Positions 42,296-50,005 of a DNA stretch of 64,000 nucleotides are shown here, one piece after another. Each line of letters opens with the position of its first letter. The stretch's first letter is position 1. The notes beneath the pieces were generated by a model that saw nothing but the letters and a program-made list of their open reading frames with translations, had not been told where the DNA came from and searched no databases. The position numbers and the translations under genes are program-made. Source of the stretch: an uncultured Clostridia bacterium (GTDB lineage: Bacteria > Bacillota > Clostridia > HGM11514); contig CAKSKB010000011.1 in NCBI GenBank assembly GCA_934464705.1, positions 22,587-86,586 of the forward strand, given 5' to 3'.

Positions 42296-43618
42296 CTATT
42301 CAGCTTTAACGGACTTGATTGTGCCGTGACCCGTGCCGCCCCTCGGGGTGGTTTTCGGATAATCGGGGTTCACCGTCATATGAACCTCACGCACAAGCCT
42401 TTTTGCGTCCGAAATTCTCTCGCCGCCGAATCGGATGTTTTTAAGATTGAGATTTGAAACCTCGCAAACAGCGTTGGGATCAAACACCTCGCCCCACTTT
42501 TCGGGGTTATCGGAGCCGTTTTTCCAGACCGCCGAAAGCGGACCGACATTCACAAGCCTTACATCCATTTTGTCGCACTCATCTATCGTATTTTTAACAT
42601 CTACGCCTTCAATAAAAATGCCGTCGCAGTCCGCACAGATTTCAAACAGGCTCTTTACCGGAAGCCCTGAAAATCCCGAAGGCGTAACACGGGCAAAAGA
42701 AATATCCTTGCAGTAAACATTTTTGATTGTGCCGACGGTTCCCGAAACATCGTGCTTTGATTTGTCAACCGCATTTGCAATGTTGGGCTGGGCATACATT
42801 TTAAATGTATAAATTCCGCTGACATTTTCGATTACGCAGTTTTCAATATTGCAGTCGACCTTCTCGCCGCTCTCAAAAACCTTCTGCCCGGGAAGAAGCC
42901 TGAACTCGTTATTATTGCTCTGCACATCTTCCACCACAAGATTCGTAATAGAACCGAACGAAATTGCGGAAGTGTCCCAGTCCCAAGCGTTGAGGGCAAC
43001 CATATCGTCGCCCATATCGCGCCCCGAAAGATGCGCAATATACCCTTTATCCGCCGGACCGTTCACATGAACGCCGTCCTTATGGTAGTTATCAAAATGC
43101 AGATTTTCAATCACATAGTCGGAGCAGTCATCAATCTGCACCGCATACGATGCCGAGTCGGTAAACACAGCGTCTGCCACACGGACTCTTTCAACCGAAG
43201 AAAGAATTATATTCCCAAGCGACCCGGGGATAGTGTATTCCCTGTCATTCCGTGCTCTCGAGTCAGCCTTTGTCTGCCAGATTCCGCCTTCTATACTGAT
43301 ATTTTCGTCACGCTTAACAGAAACCGGAGCCTTCGCACCGCTTGCTGCGCTCTCGTTTATGATAAGGCAGGTTGAGCAATCCTCGGTCTGCCTTATAAGC
43401 TGGTTTTTTGCAACCTTTAGATGATAATCCGAACGCATAATAACGGGATTATCAAATTCAATCGGCGCACCGGTATCCGGAATAATTACATTTTTATGCT
43501 CATCCAGCGCCGCCTGGACAGCATTTCTGTCGATTTTTCCGCTCATTGCGAACCACTCGCCATGTATGCTCACCGGTTTAATCGAGTCGATTATCTGTTT
43601 TTTAAGTTTTTCTCTCAT
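42296..43618 (-). CDS. GH28-like right-handed beta-helix glycosidase, cytoplasmic
   Basis: A 440-residue beta-helix protein related to pectin-degrading GH28 enzymes. DGVHVNGPADKG and GRDMGDDMVALNAWD near residues 175-205 match the polygalacturonase motifs NxD, DD and nearby; the classical third and fourth motifs (GHG, RIK) are not clear. There is no signal peptide, so it would act inside the cell, probably on imported oligosaccharides. It overlaps the DeoR gene by four bases and thus belongs to the tail of the microcompartment operon. Substrate is unknown; rhamnogalacturonan fragments are an inference from the neighbouring rhamnose/fucose pathway. Confidence 0.75.
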   Translation of the reverse strand: MREKLKKQIIDSIKPVSIHGEWFAMSGKIDRNAVQAALDEHKNVIIPDTGAPIEFDNPVIMRSDYHLKVAKNQLIRQTEDCSTCLIINESAASGAKAPVSVKRDENISIEGGIWQTKADSRARNDREYTIPGSLGNIILSSVERVRVADAVFTDSASYAVQIDDCSDYVIENLHFDNYHKDGVHVNGPADKGYIAHLSGRDMGDDMVALNAWDWDTSAISFGSITNLVVEDVQSNNNEFRLLPGQKVFESGEKVDCNIENCVIENVSGIYTFKMYAQPNIANAVDKSKHDVSGTVGTIKNVYCKDISFARVTPSGFSGLPVKSLFEICADCDGIFIEGVDVKNTIDECDKMDVRLVNVGPLSAVWKNGSDNPEKWGEVFDPNAVCEVSNLNLKNIRFGGERISDAKRLVREVHMTVNPDYPKTTPRGGTGHGTIKSVKAE

Positions 43619-44382
43619 TGCTGAATCCTTTCTATTATAACATTATTTTCCACGAGGCAATCGTAAAGCTTTTTATCAAGCTGAGCCTCGGTTATGAAAC
43701 AGTCAATCTGCGAAAAGCCGGCAAGCTTAACAAAGCCTATTCTGCCGATTTTCGAACTGTCGCATATATAGTATTTTGTGCCCGCAGCGGCGAGCATTTT
43801 TTGCTTTATGCCGCACTCTTTCTCATTGGACTCCAGTATCCCGGACTCCGCCGTAACGCCCTTGCTTGAAAAGAACATCTTGCTTGCCACGAAATTTTCT
43901 TCGATATTCTTTTCCGCAATCGAGCCGACAAACGACTGGTTATCGCTCACCACACCGCCTACCGCAATGGTTTTAATATCGGCAGCGCCCGAAAGTTCCG
44001 CAATTACGCGGAGCGAATTGGTTATCACGGTAATATTTTTACGTTTTTTAAGCTCTTTTGCGATGAAGAAAGTTGTTGTCGAAGCATCGAGAAAAATCGT
44101 GTCGCCCGCGGCAATGAGGTTGCACGCAGCGGCGGCAAGCATTTTTTTTGCGTCGACATTCTTGGACTTTCTCTTTTCCAAAGAAAGCTCATAAGTTCCT
44201 TCTTCAATAGAAACAGCTCCGCCGTGAGTACGCCGGAGTGCATCCTGTTTTTCAAGTTTTTCAAGGTCGCGTCTGACCGTTTCCTCCGTAACCGAAAGAA
44301 CCGAGCTGAGGTTACTTACGGTTACGGCGCCGTCATTTTCGAGCATCTCAAGTATAAGCTTTTGCCGCTCCAATGCAAACAT
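43615..44382 (-). CDS. DeoR/GlpR-family transcriptional regulator
   Basis: A 255-residue repressor. The N-terminal winged helix-turn-helix includes VSNLSSVLSVTEETVRRDLEKLE (residues 19-41), with the family signature near RRTHGGAV. The C-terminal domain (about 75-250) is the sugar-phosphate-binding DeoRC fold with the DASTT and KMFFSSKGV segments. Sugar phosphates such as fuculose- or rhamnulose-1-phosphate are the usual effectors. It lies at the end of the microcompartment gene series, eight bases after pduL, and probably represses it; inverted repeats in the aldolase promoter are a candidate operator. Confidence 0.92.
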   Translation of the reverse strand: MFALERQKLILEMLENDGAVTVSNLSSVLSVTEETVRRDLEKLEKQDALRRTHGGAVSIEEGTYELSLEKRKSKNVDAKKMLAAAACNLIAAGDTIFLDASTTTFFIAKELKKRKNITVITNSLRVIAELSGAADIKTIAVGGVVSDNQSFVGSIAEKNIEENFVASKMFFSSKGVTAESGILESNEKECGIKQKMLAAAGTKYYICDSSKIGRIGFVKLAGFSQIDCFITEAQLDKKLYDCLVENNVIIERIQQ

Positions 44383-44389
44383 AGCGCAC

Positions 44390-45031
44390 CTACTTCTTTA
44401 TAATTCTCACAATATCGCCGTTTTTAAGCCCTGCGGAGTTTGCGTCATCGGTATCGATATGCATTTCAATATTGAAATCGTCCCTCACCCTGACCTGAAC
44501 CTCATAAAATCTTGTAGGCTTGATTCCGTCAATTTCAACATCCACGAAGTCGCCGTCCGAAAGACCGTGCTTTGCGGCATACTCGGGCGTGAGGTGAATA
44601 TGGCGGTTGGCGATTATTACGCCCTGCTTAAGATAAACCGTACCCTTAGGGCCGACAAGCACAAGCTTTTCCGAGCCTTCAATCTGACCCGAAGGCCTTA
44701 CCGGAGGGCTTACTTTAAGCAAAAATGTATCGGTTCTTGAAATCTCAACCTGAGTATTTTTTCTCACAGGGCCGAGAACCCTTACTTTTTCTATCGATTT
44801 AAGCGAAGGGCCTACAAGCGTTACGAACTCGTTTGACGCATATTCCCTTCCCATAAGCACTTTTTTGACCGTCAGCTGATAGCCCTTACCGAAGAGCGTG
44901 TCAAGGTCCTGCTGTGACAGATGAACATGTCTCTGCGAAACGCCGACCTTGATTTCGCCGTTCAAATCACGGTTTTCCTGCACAAGCGCAGCCTTTACAG
45001 CCTCGGCAATTGCTTTTTCATCTATAACCAT
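44390..45031 (-). CDS. pduL: Phosphate propanoyltransferase PduL
   Basis: A 213-residue zinc enzyme that converts propionyl-CoA to propionyl-phosphate, regenerating CoA inside the microcompartment and allowing ATP formation by acetate/propionate kinase. Zinc-binding segments SQRHVHLS (near residue 32) and ANRHIHLTPE (near residue 140) lie in the two PTAC domains. Residues 1-18 form an amphipathic helix (EKAIAEAVKAAL) of the encapsulation-peptide type, as in other compartment-targeted PduL proteins. It is at the downstream end of the shell genes. No kinase gene is visible nearby. Confidence 0.95.
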   Translation of the reverse strand: MVIDEKAIAEAVKAALVQENRDLNGEIKVGVSQRHVHLSQQDLDTLFGKGYQLTVKKVLMGREYASNEFVTLVGPSLKSIEKVRVLGPVRKNTQVEISRTDTFLLKVSPPVRPSGQIEGSEKLVLVGPKGTVYLKQGVIIANRHIHLTPEYAAKHGLSDGDFVDVEIDGIKPTRFYEVQVRVRDDFNIEMHIDTDDANSAGLKNGDIVRIIKK

Positions 45032-45035
45032 AATT

Positions 45036-45317
45036 TCAATCCTCCGCGCTCATATCAAAAAACTTTGTAACCTCGCTGTGGGGTGACGCAATTACCTCAT
45101 CGCCGTAGACCTTCCCGAGAGCCTCAGCCCTCGCCTTGCCTGCTTTAACGGCGGCGGTCACCGCGGAAACCGACCCTGCAACAACTAAAGTTACAAGCCT
45201 TCCGCCGAGTCTTTTTTCGGTATGAACAAGGCGGACGCTCGCAGTCTTGAGCATAGCGTCAAGCCCTTCGATTGCGGCAACAAGCCCCTGAACCTCTAAA
45301 AGTCCCAAAGATTCCAT
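45036..45317 (-). CDS. BMC-domain shell protein (BMC-H)
   Basis: A 93-residue hexamer-forming shell protein beginning MESLGLLEVQGLVAAIEG, the standard BMC start. The GSVSAVTAAVKAG stretch around residue 55 lies at the hexamer interface. ATG at 45317 overlaps the stop of the preceding BMC gene by one base, behind GGGGACGAGG. It is more divergent from the two BMC-H proteins encoded at 49.3-50.0 kb than they are from each other, and probably occupies a minor shell position. Confidence 0.92.
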   Translation of the reverse strand: MESLGLLEVQGLVAAIEGLDAMLKTASVRLVHTEKRLGGRLVTLVVAGSVSAVTAAVKAGKARAEALGKVYGDEVIASPHSEVTKFFDMSAED

Positions 45318-45673
45318 CACGCCTCGTCCCCTTTCCAAAAGCTCTTAGGAAGCTTCTTATTATATTTATCTCTGTTTATGTCGATAAGATACGCCATCTT
45401 CTCAACCCCCGGACCGGGATTGGGTATTATGTGATGAACGATATACTTACCCTTGGATTTTGAGTATTCCACAGCTGCGTCCAGCGCCGCCTTTACCGCC
45501 GCAACCTCGCCCGCCATTTTGACCTCCATTATAAGAGGTGCCGGTGCGCCGGGTGCAAAGGGTCGGTTCCTGTCGAATGCTATAATCTCCACATCCGCCG
45601 TTTTTGCCGCCAAATCGGCAACGCAGATTGCGTGAGAAAAGCTGTAAACCTCAATCATTCCCAATGCTTTCAT
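45317..45673 (-). CDS. BMC-domain shell protein with C-terminal extension
   Basis: A 118-residue BMC-H protein (MKALGMIEVYSFSHAICVAD). The pore-facing loop near residues 36-46 is enlarged and proline-rich (NRPFAPGAPAPL), unlike the short loops of the major shell proteins. After the BMC fold about 25 extra residues rich in Lys and Tyr follow (DINRDKYNKKLPKSFWKGD). The altered pore may pass a larger or differently charged metabolite, or the tail may contact cargo. Both ideas are inference. Confidence 0.9.
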   Translation of the reverse strand: MKALGMIEVYSFSHAICVADLAAKTADVEIIAFDRNRPFAPGAPAPLIMEVKMAGEVAAVKAALDAAVEYSKSKGKYIVHHIIPNPGPGVEKMAYLIDINRDKYNKKLPKSFWKGDEA

Positions 45674-45691
45674 AAAATTGTCCCCTTAGTT

Positions 45692-47080
45692 TTACACGAT
45701 ATGAAGTCCGTCAACCATTACGCAGCGCCTGGACCTTGTAAACGAATGTGCCGCAGTCAGGCCCTCGCCGGTAGGTCCTGCAATCGTGAAGGTAGTATAG
45801 CCTTCGCCGCCGGCGCCGATACCTGCATATGACGGTGCATTCTTAACGAAAATCGTTGTTTCGACCGCTCTTGCAAAGCGAGTGAGCCTATCAACATTCT
45901 TGGAATGGATATGCGCAGAGTGGCGGCAGCCGTGCTCAGCCTTTACTGCCATTTCTATAGCCTCATCGATATCGTTTACACGGACGATAGGCAGAACCGG
46001 CATCATCATTTCGGTCTGAACGAAGGGATGGTTTTCCTCAACCTCGCAGATTATAAGTCTGGGGTCGGCGTCAATACCGAGTTCCTTGAGGAACTTGGAA
46101 GCGTCCCTTCCAACCCAGTCTTTATTTATAACATACTTGCCGTTTTTATTGATGAGCGCAAAGCTGAGAAGCTTGTCAATCTGTGCGCCCGAAATAAGAT
46201 ATGCTCCGTTTTTGGTCATTGCGTCGATAAGCTTATCGGCGATTGTGTTAAACGCAAAACATTCCTTTTCAGCGATACAGGGAAGGTTATTGTCAAAGCT
46301 TGCGCCGTTCACGATATCGATTGCCGCTTTAACAACATCTACCGTATCGTCAACGATTACCGGCGGATTGCCGGCACCTGCTCCGATTGCCTTTTTGCCC
46401 GACGAAAGAAGTGTGCGGACAACGCCCGGACCGCCCGTTGCAACGAGCATTTTAACATCGGGGCATTCCATCATTTCCTTTGAAGTATCCATTGTGGGCT
46501 TTGAAACCGAAACAACGAGATTTTCCGGACCGCCCGCCTCCAAGATTGCCCTGTTTACGAGGTCAACCGCATAGTTTGCCGTTCTGCATGCATGGGGATG
46601 GGGATTGAAAACAACGGCGTTTCCGCCGGCAATCATGCCCATCGAGTTGCAAAGCACGGTTTCGCTGGGGTTTGTGGACGGCGTAATACTGCCGATTATG
46701 CCGTAAGGCGCCATTTCGATTAATGTCATGCCGTCATCACCGGTGATTACCTGAGGTTTCAGATCCTCAGTTCCCGGAGTCTTATTTGCAACAAGCTGAT
46801 GCTTGATGATTTTATCGGCAACCCTGCCCATTTTTGTTTCCTCAACGCCCATTTTTGCCATAACTTCGGCTTCCTCGAGCGTTAATTTTCTGATATTCGC
46901 AATCATTTTTTCGCGCTGCGCAACGCTGTAGGAGCGGAACTGCTTATAAGCTTTTTTAACTGCCGCAAGAGCGTCCGTCATGGAATCGAACACGCCCTTT
47001 GAACCTACATTTACTGCGCCGCCGTTCATATTGGATATTACGCTTTCTACAATCTGACTGATTAATTTTTCATCCAGCAT
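45692..47080 (-). CDS. pduP: CoA-acylating propionaldehyde dehydrogenase (PduP-like)
   Basis: A 462-residue aldehyde dehydrogenase that oxidises propionaldehyde (or acetaldehyde) to the acyl-CoA with NAD. The nucleophile Cys lies in DNNLPCIAEKE near residue 270 and the NAD site near ATGGPGVVR (residue 215). Its first 18 residues (LDEKLISQIVESVISNM) form an amphipathic helix separated by a Gly/Asn-rich linker from the enzyme, the classic N-terminal encapsulation peptide. ATG at 47080, after GAGAGGTG. It pairs with the alcohol dehydrogenase to recycle NAD within the compartment. Confidence 0.95.
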   Translation of the reverse strand: MLDEKLISQIVESVISNMNGGAVNVGSKGVFDSMTDALAAVKKAYKQFRSYSVAQREKMIANIRKLTLEEAEVMAKMGVEETKMGRVADKIIKHQLVANKTPGTEDLKPQVITGDDGMTLIEMAPYGIIGSITPSTNPSETVLCNSMGMIAGGNAVVFNPHPHACRTANYAVDLVNRAILEAGGPENLVVSVSKPTMDTSKEMMECPDVKMLVATGGPGVVRTLLSSGKKAIGAGAGNPPVIVDDTVDVVKAAIDIVNGASFDNNLPCIAEKECFAFNTIADKLIDAMTKNGAYLISGAQIDKLLSFALINKNGKYVINKDWVGRDASKFLKELGIDADPRLIICEVEENHPFVQTEMMMPVLPIVRVNDIDEAIEMAVKAEHGCRHSAHIHSKNVDRLTRFARAVETTIFVKNAPSYAGIGAGGEGYTTFTIAGPTGEGLTAAHSFTRSRRCVMVDGLHIV

Positions 47081-47096
47081 TATGAGCACCTCTCAA

Positions 47097-47645
47097 TTAT
47101 AATATACTCTTCCAGAGCTTTTTGTCGGGGCTTGCGATAACCGAGCTGTCAAGGAACATTGCCGAATCCTTAACCTCAGCCTTTGCACGCTCGATAGCAG
47201 CGGAAACCGCTGCGACCTCGCCCGTTAAATAAAGGTACGATTTACCGCACATACCCTTTGCGATTCTCATTTCTATAAGCTCAACCATGGAGGTTTTCGC
47301 CGCCATATCCGCCGCCCTTATAATAGACGCTGCGGAATAGGTTTCAAGAATACCGAGAGCCTTCGGGTTTGTAACCTCATTCGCCCCGTAAATTGCGGGG
47401 AAAATCGATTCGTGAGGATTGCCCAGCACGAATTTATCGATAACCTTATCGGGGTGATTTTTTGTTGCAGCCTCAACCGCTGCCTTAACAGCGCTGAGTT
47501 CACCTTCTATAAGCGTGATATATTTACCGGGGCAGACAACCTGCGCCTCGATTATATCAACATCAGCCGCCTTTACCATTGTATCGGCCGCCGTTACGCC
47601 AAGCGATACCGAAACATATTCTATCATACCGAGTGCTTTTCCCAT
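47097..47645 (-). CDS. pduT: Tandem-BMC shell protein, PduT-like (BMC-T)
   Basis: A 182-residue protein with two BMC domains (about 1-90 and 92-182), forming pseudo-hexameric trimers. Cys38, in VVCPGKY, is at the position that binds a [4Fe-4S] cluster at the central pore in PduT, so an electron path through the shell is expected. Its stop/start overlaps with the PduS-like gene by one base, and the two form a likely redox pair. Paralogous shell proteins lack this cysteine. Confidence 0.93.
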   Translation of the reverse strand: MGKALGMIEYVSVSLGVTAADTMVKAADVDIIEAQVVCPGKYITLIEGELSAVKAAVEAATKNHPDKVIDKFVLGNPHESIFPAIYGANEVTNPKALGILETYSAASIIRAADMAAKTSMVELIEMRIAKGMCGKSYLYLTGEVAAVSAAIERAKAEVKDSAMFLDSSVIASPDKKLWKSIL

Positions 47646-48979
47646 TATTCAGCCGCTCCTTTCAGAACAATAAACTTATCTGTCACCGACAGAACCTCGC
47701 CGTCGACCGACGCATGAACCGGCACACCGAGTTTATCGGGTGCGAAACTTCCGACTACATCGCCGGTTTTGACTTTATCGCCGACGCTTACCGCAGCCGC
47801 TGCCGGAACGCCGATATGCTGCGAAAGCTTAAGCTTAACGGTTTTCGGTTTATTTGCAAGCTCTGTTACCGGAGCTTCAACATCGTATTTTGAAACGCCC
47901 AGGCGCCCTATAAGCCGTGACATTGCAAGAAGCCTGTAATCACGGTCGGGGTTAACCGGTTCAACCTTAGGCTCGGGCATCTGAACCCTTGCGCGCCTCA
48001 ATTCACCCTTTGCAACGCCGATGAGCGTTCTCGGCGAAAGCCCTTGCGGACAGGCAAACATTTCACAAACGCCGCACTGCGAGCAGTATGCGCTGTTAAG
48101 CACGGCGGAGATGTCCGTTTCCATACCCTTTGCGACCGCCCTCATGAAAAGGTGCGGCTGAATGGGATGACCCAGAAGATGCCTTGAGCAAAGGTCTGTG
48201 CACGACCTGCACTGGCAGCAGGCGCTCATTGCACGCTTTACATTCATCGAGGGCTTTGTGAGCCTTCTCTGGATTATCGCATTATTCCTCGGAAGCACAA
48301 GCACGGCATTTGTTGTTTTTGTAACAACATCGTTCTCGCCGGCAAGATTACCGGTCATGATACCGCCGTTGATTATTGCGCAGTCGTCCTCCGAATACCC
48401 TCCGGCAAGCTTTATCAGCTCCCCGAATGTCATACCGAGAGGTGCGTCGAAAGTTACCGGATTTTTAACAGCGCCGGCAACCGTAAGATACTTGCTCGTT
48501 ACGGGTTTATTTTCCTTTATTGCGTAGTATGTATTGAGCATGGTTTCAACATTGTAAACCGTTGCCCCGACCGTAATGGGCAAAGCCCCGGGTTTTACAA
48601 CCCTGCCGGTCGCTTCATATATAGTATTCACCTCATCGCCCGCCGGGTAAAATTCGCGAAGCTCGCAAACCTCGAACCCCGGGAAGGAGTGAAGGTGATA
48701 ATTTACAGCGTCAATAGCCTCTTTATAAGAGGGTTTAACCGCAATTATCACACGGTCGGCGTTCACCGCCGTCTTGACCTCGGAAAGTGCGGTCATGATT
48801 TCAAATGCAAATTTTGCAAGCAGAGACCTGTGAAGCTTAAAAAGCGGTTCACACTCCGCACAGTTGAGAATTACCGTATCCGCGCGTGCGTCAAGCTTTG
48901 CGTATGACGGAAATCCCGCTCCGCCGGCGCCTACCACGCCTGCGTTTCTCATGATTTCAGACAATGCTTTAAGTTCCAT
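47645..48979 (-). CDS. pduS: PduS-like RnfC-family electron-transfer flavoprotein
   Basis: A 444-residue protein with the RnfC/NuoF glycine-rich loop GVVGAGGAGFPSYAKL near residue 14, an SLBB segment in the middle, two [4Fe-4S] motifs (CCQCRSCTDLCSRH near residue 250 and CSQCGVCEMFACPQG near residue 300) and a barrel-sandwich end. In B12-dependent Pdu systems it acts as cobalamin reductase. No B12 enzyme is present here, so it more likely passes NADH electrons to the PduT cluster or to the glycyl-radical activase. ATG at 48979 with AAGGACGG upstream. Confidence 0.9.
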   Translation of the reverse strand: MELKALSEIMRNAGVVGAGGAGFPSYAKLDARADTVILNCAECEPLFKLHRSLLAKFAFEIMTALSEVKTAVNADRVIIAVKPSYKEAIDAVNYHLHSFPGFEVCELREFYPAGDEVNTIYEATGRVVKPGALPITVGATVYNVETMLNTYYAIKENKPVTSKYLTVAGAVKNPVTFDAPLGMTFGELIKLAGGYSEDDCAIINGGIMTGNLAGENDVVTKTTNAVLVLPRNNAIIQRRLTKPSMNVKRAMSACCQCRSCTDLCSRHLLGHPIQPHLFMRAVAKGMETDISAVLNSAYCSQCGVCEMFACPQGLSPRTLIGVAKGELRRARVQMPEPKVEPVNPDRDYRLLAMSRLIGRLGVSKYDVEAPVTELANKPKTVKLKLSQHIGVPAAAAVSVGDKVKTGDVVGSFAPDKLGVPVHASVDGEVLSVTDKFIVLKGAAE

Positions 48980-48994
48980 TTGCAATCCGTCCTT

Positions 48995-49246
48995 TTACAG
49001 TTCGTCTACAATTCCGACAATCGCCGCGTCAACCGGCGCATCGCTCTGACCGCAGCCTATTCTTGCGGCGCTGCCCGTTGCAACAAGCACGATTTCACCT
49101 ATGCCTGCGCCGACATTATCGATTGCCACTATCTTATTGTTAATGCCCATATCTTCAATCGGCTCAATAACAAGAAATTTGTTTCCTATTAAATTTGTGT
49201 TCTTACGCGTTGAAACAACGCTCCCTACTACCTTACCTATTACCAT
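48995..49246 (-). CDS. EutN/CcmL-type pentameric vertex protein (BMC-P)
   Basis: An 83-residue protein (MVIGKVVGSVVSTRKNTN) of the EutN/CcmL/PduN family. It forms pentamers that close the twelve vertices of the icosahedral shell. The VDNVGAGIGE-type segment (AIDNVGAGIGEIVLVATG) near residue 45 is the conserved core. It lies between the redox gene pduS and the duplicated BMC-H genes. Confidence 0.95.
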   Translation of the reverse strand: MVIGKVVGSVVSTRKNTNLIGNKFLVIEPIEDMGINNKIVAIDNVGAGIGEIVLVATGSAARIGCGQSDAPVDAAIVGIVDEL

Positions 49247-49277
49247 AAGAACAGTCCTTTCAAGATTACTAAATTGC

Positions 49278-49307
49278 CGGAACCGGTGTTTTGCGGCACC
49301 GGTTCCG
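49278..49307 (-). other. Intercistronic hairpin in the shell-gene operon
   Basis: On the minus strand CGGAACCGGTG pairs with CACCGGTTCCG (11 bp, 8-nt loop) between a BMC-H gene and the BMC-P gene. No T-tract follows, so it may be an RNA-stabilising or partial termination site that makes the upstream major shell proteins more abundant. Confidence 0.7.
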
Positions 49308-49320
49308 AAATATAGTAAAA

Positions 49321-49599
49321 TTACTTAAGTGAAGGCAAAATCTTCTCAACATCGCCGTGAGGTCTGGGAATTACATGTGTAGCGATGATTTCGCCGAGTC
49401 TTGTAGCGTTTGTTCTGCCTGCTTCAACCGCTGCCTGAACTGCGCCTACATCGCCTCTTACCATAACGCTTACGAGACCGGAGCCGATTTTTTCAGTTCC
49501 GATAAGTGTTACATTAGCAGCCTTGAGCATGGAGTCTGCCGCTTCGATTGCCGCAACAAGACCTCTTGTTTCAACCATACCTAATGCTTCCTGTGCCAT
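49321..49599 (-). CDS. Major BMC-H shell protein (copy 2), optional N-terminal extension
   Basis: A 92-residue BMC-H protein starting MAQEALGMVETRGLVAAIE, very similar to the neighbouring copy, PduA/PduJ-like. The start at 49599 has a perfect AAGGAGG site. The same frame is open upstream to an ATG at 49683, giving an extra 28 residues rich in Lys, Ala and Pro (MAGRKKAEPKTAEPK), whose ribosome site is weak. Two forms, a normal one and a rarer basic-tailed one, are possible. Known role: hexagonal tiles with a central pore for small metabolites. Confidence 0.93.
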   Translation of the reverse strand: MAQEALGMVETRGLVAAIEAADSMLKAANVTLIGTEKIGSGLVSVMVRGDVGAVQAAVEAGRTNATRLGEIIATHVIPRPHGDVEKILPSLK

Positions 49600-49694
49600 T
49601 TTTGTTTCCTCCTTAACTTTATTTACAATTTCATTTGCTTTGGGTTCAGCCGTTTTGGGTTCGGCTTTTTTTCTTCCTGCCATAGTGCTGCACC

Positions 49695-49973
49695 TTAGTT
49701 AAGCTTGGGAAGAATCTTTTCAACATCAGCGTGGGGTCTGGGGATTACATGAACTGCGATAAGTTCGCCGAGCTTTGATGCAGCCTGACCGCCAACTTCC
49801 GTTGCAGCGTTAACGGCGCCGACATCGCCTCTTACCATAACGCTTACAAGACCGGAGCCGATTTTTTCAGTTCCGATAAGAACAACCTCTGCTGCCTTTA
49901 CCATTGCGTCTGCTGCTTCGATTGCCGCAACAAGACCTCTTGTTTCAACCATACCTAATGCTTCCTGTGCCAT
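49695..49973 (-). CDS. Major BMC-H shell protein (copy 1)
   Basis: A 92-residue PduA/PduJ-type hexameric shell protein (MAQEALGMVETRGLVAAIE). It shares most residues with the protein encoded next, including EKIGSGLVSVMVRGDVGAV, so the two arose by tandem duplication. AGGAGG precedes the ATG. As first shell gene after the enzyme genes it is probably the most abundant tile. Confidence 0.95.
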   Translation of the reverse strand: MAQEALGMVETRGLVAAIEAADAMVKAAEVVLIGTEKIGSGLVSVMVRGDVGAVNAATEVGGQAASKLGELIAVHVIPRPHADVEKILPKLN

Positions 49974-50005
49974 TTTAAGTTACCTCCTAAATAATTTCAC
50001 TTAAT

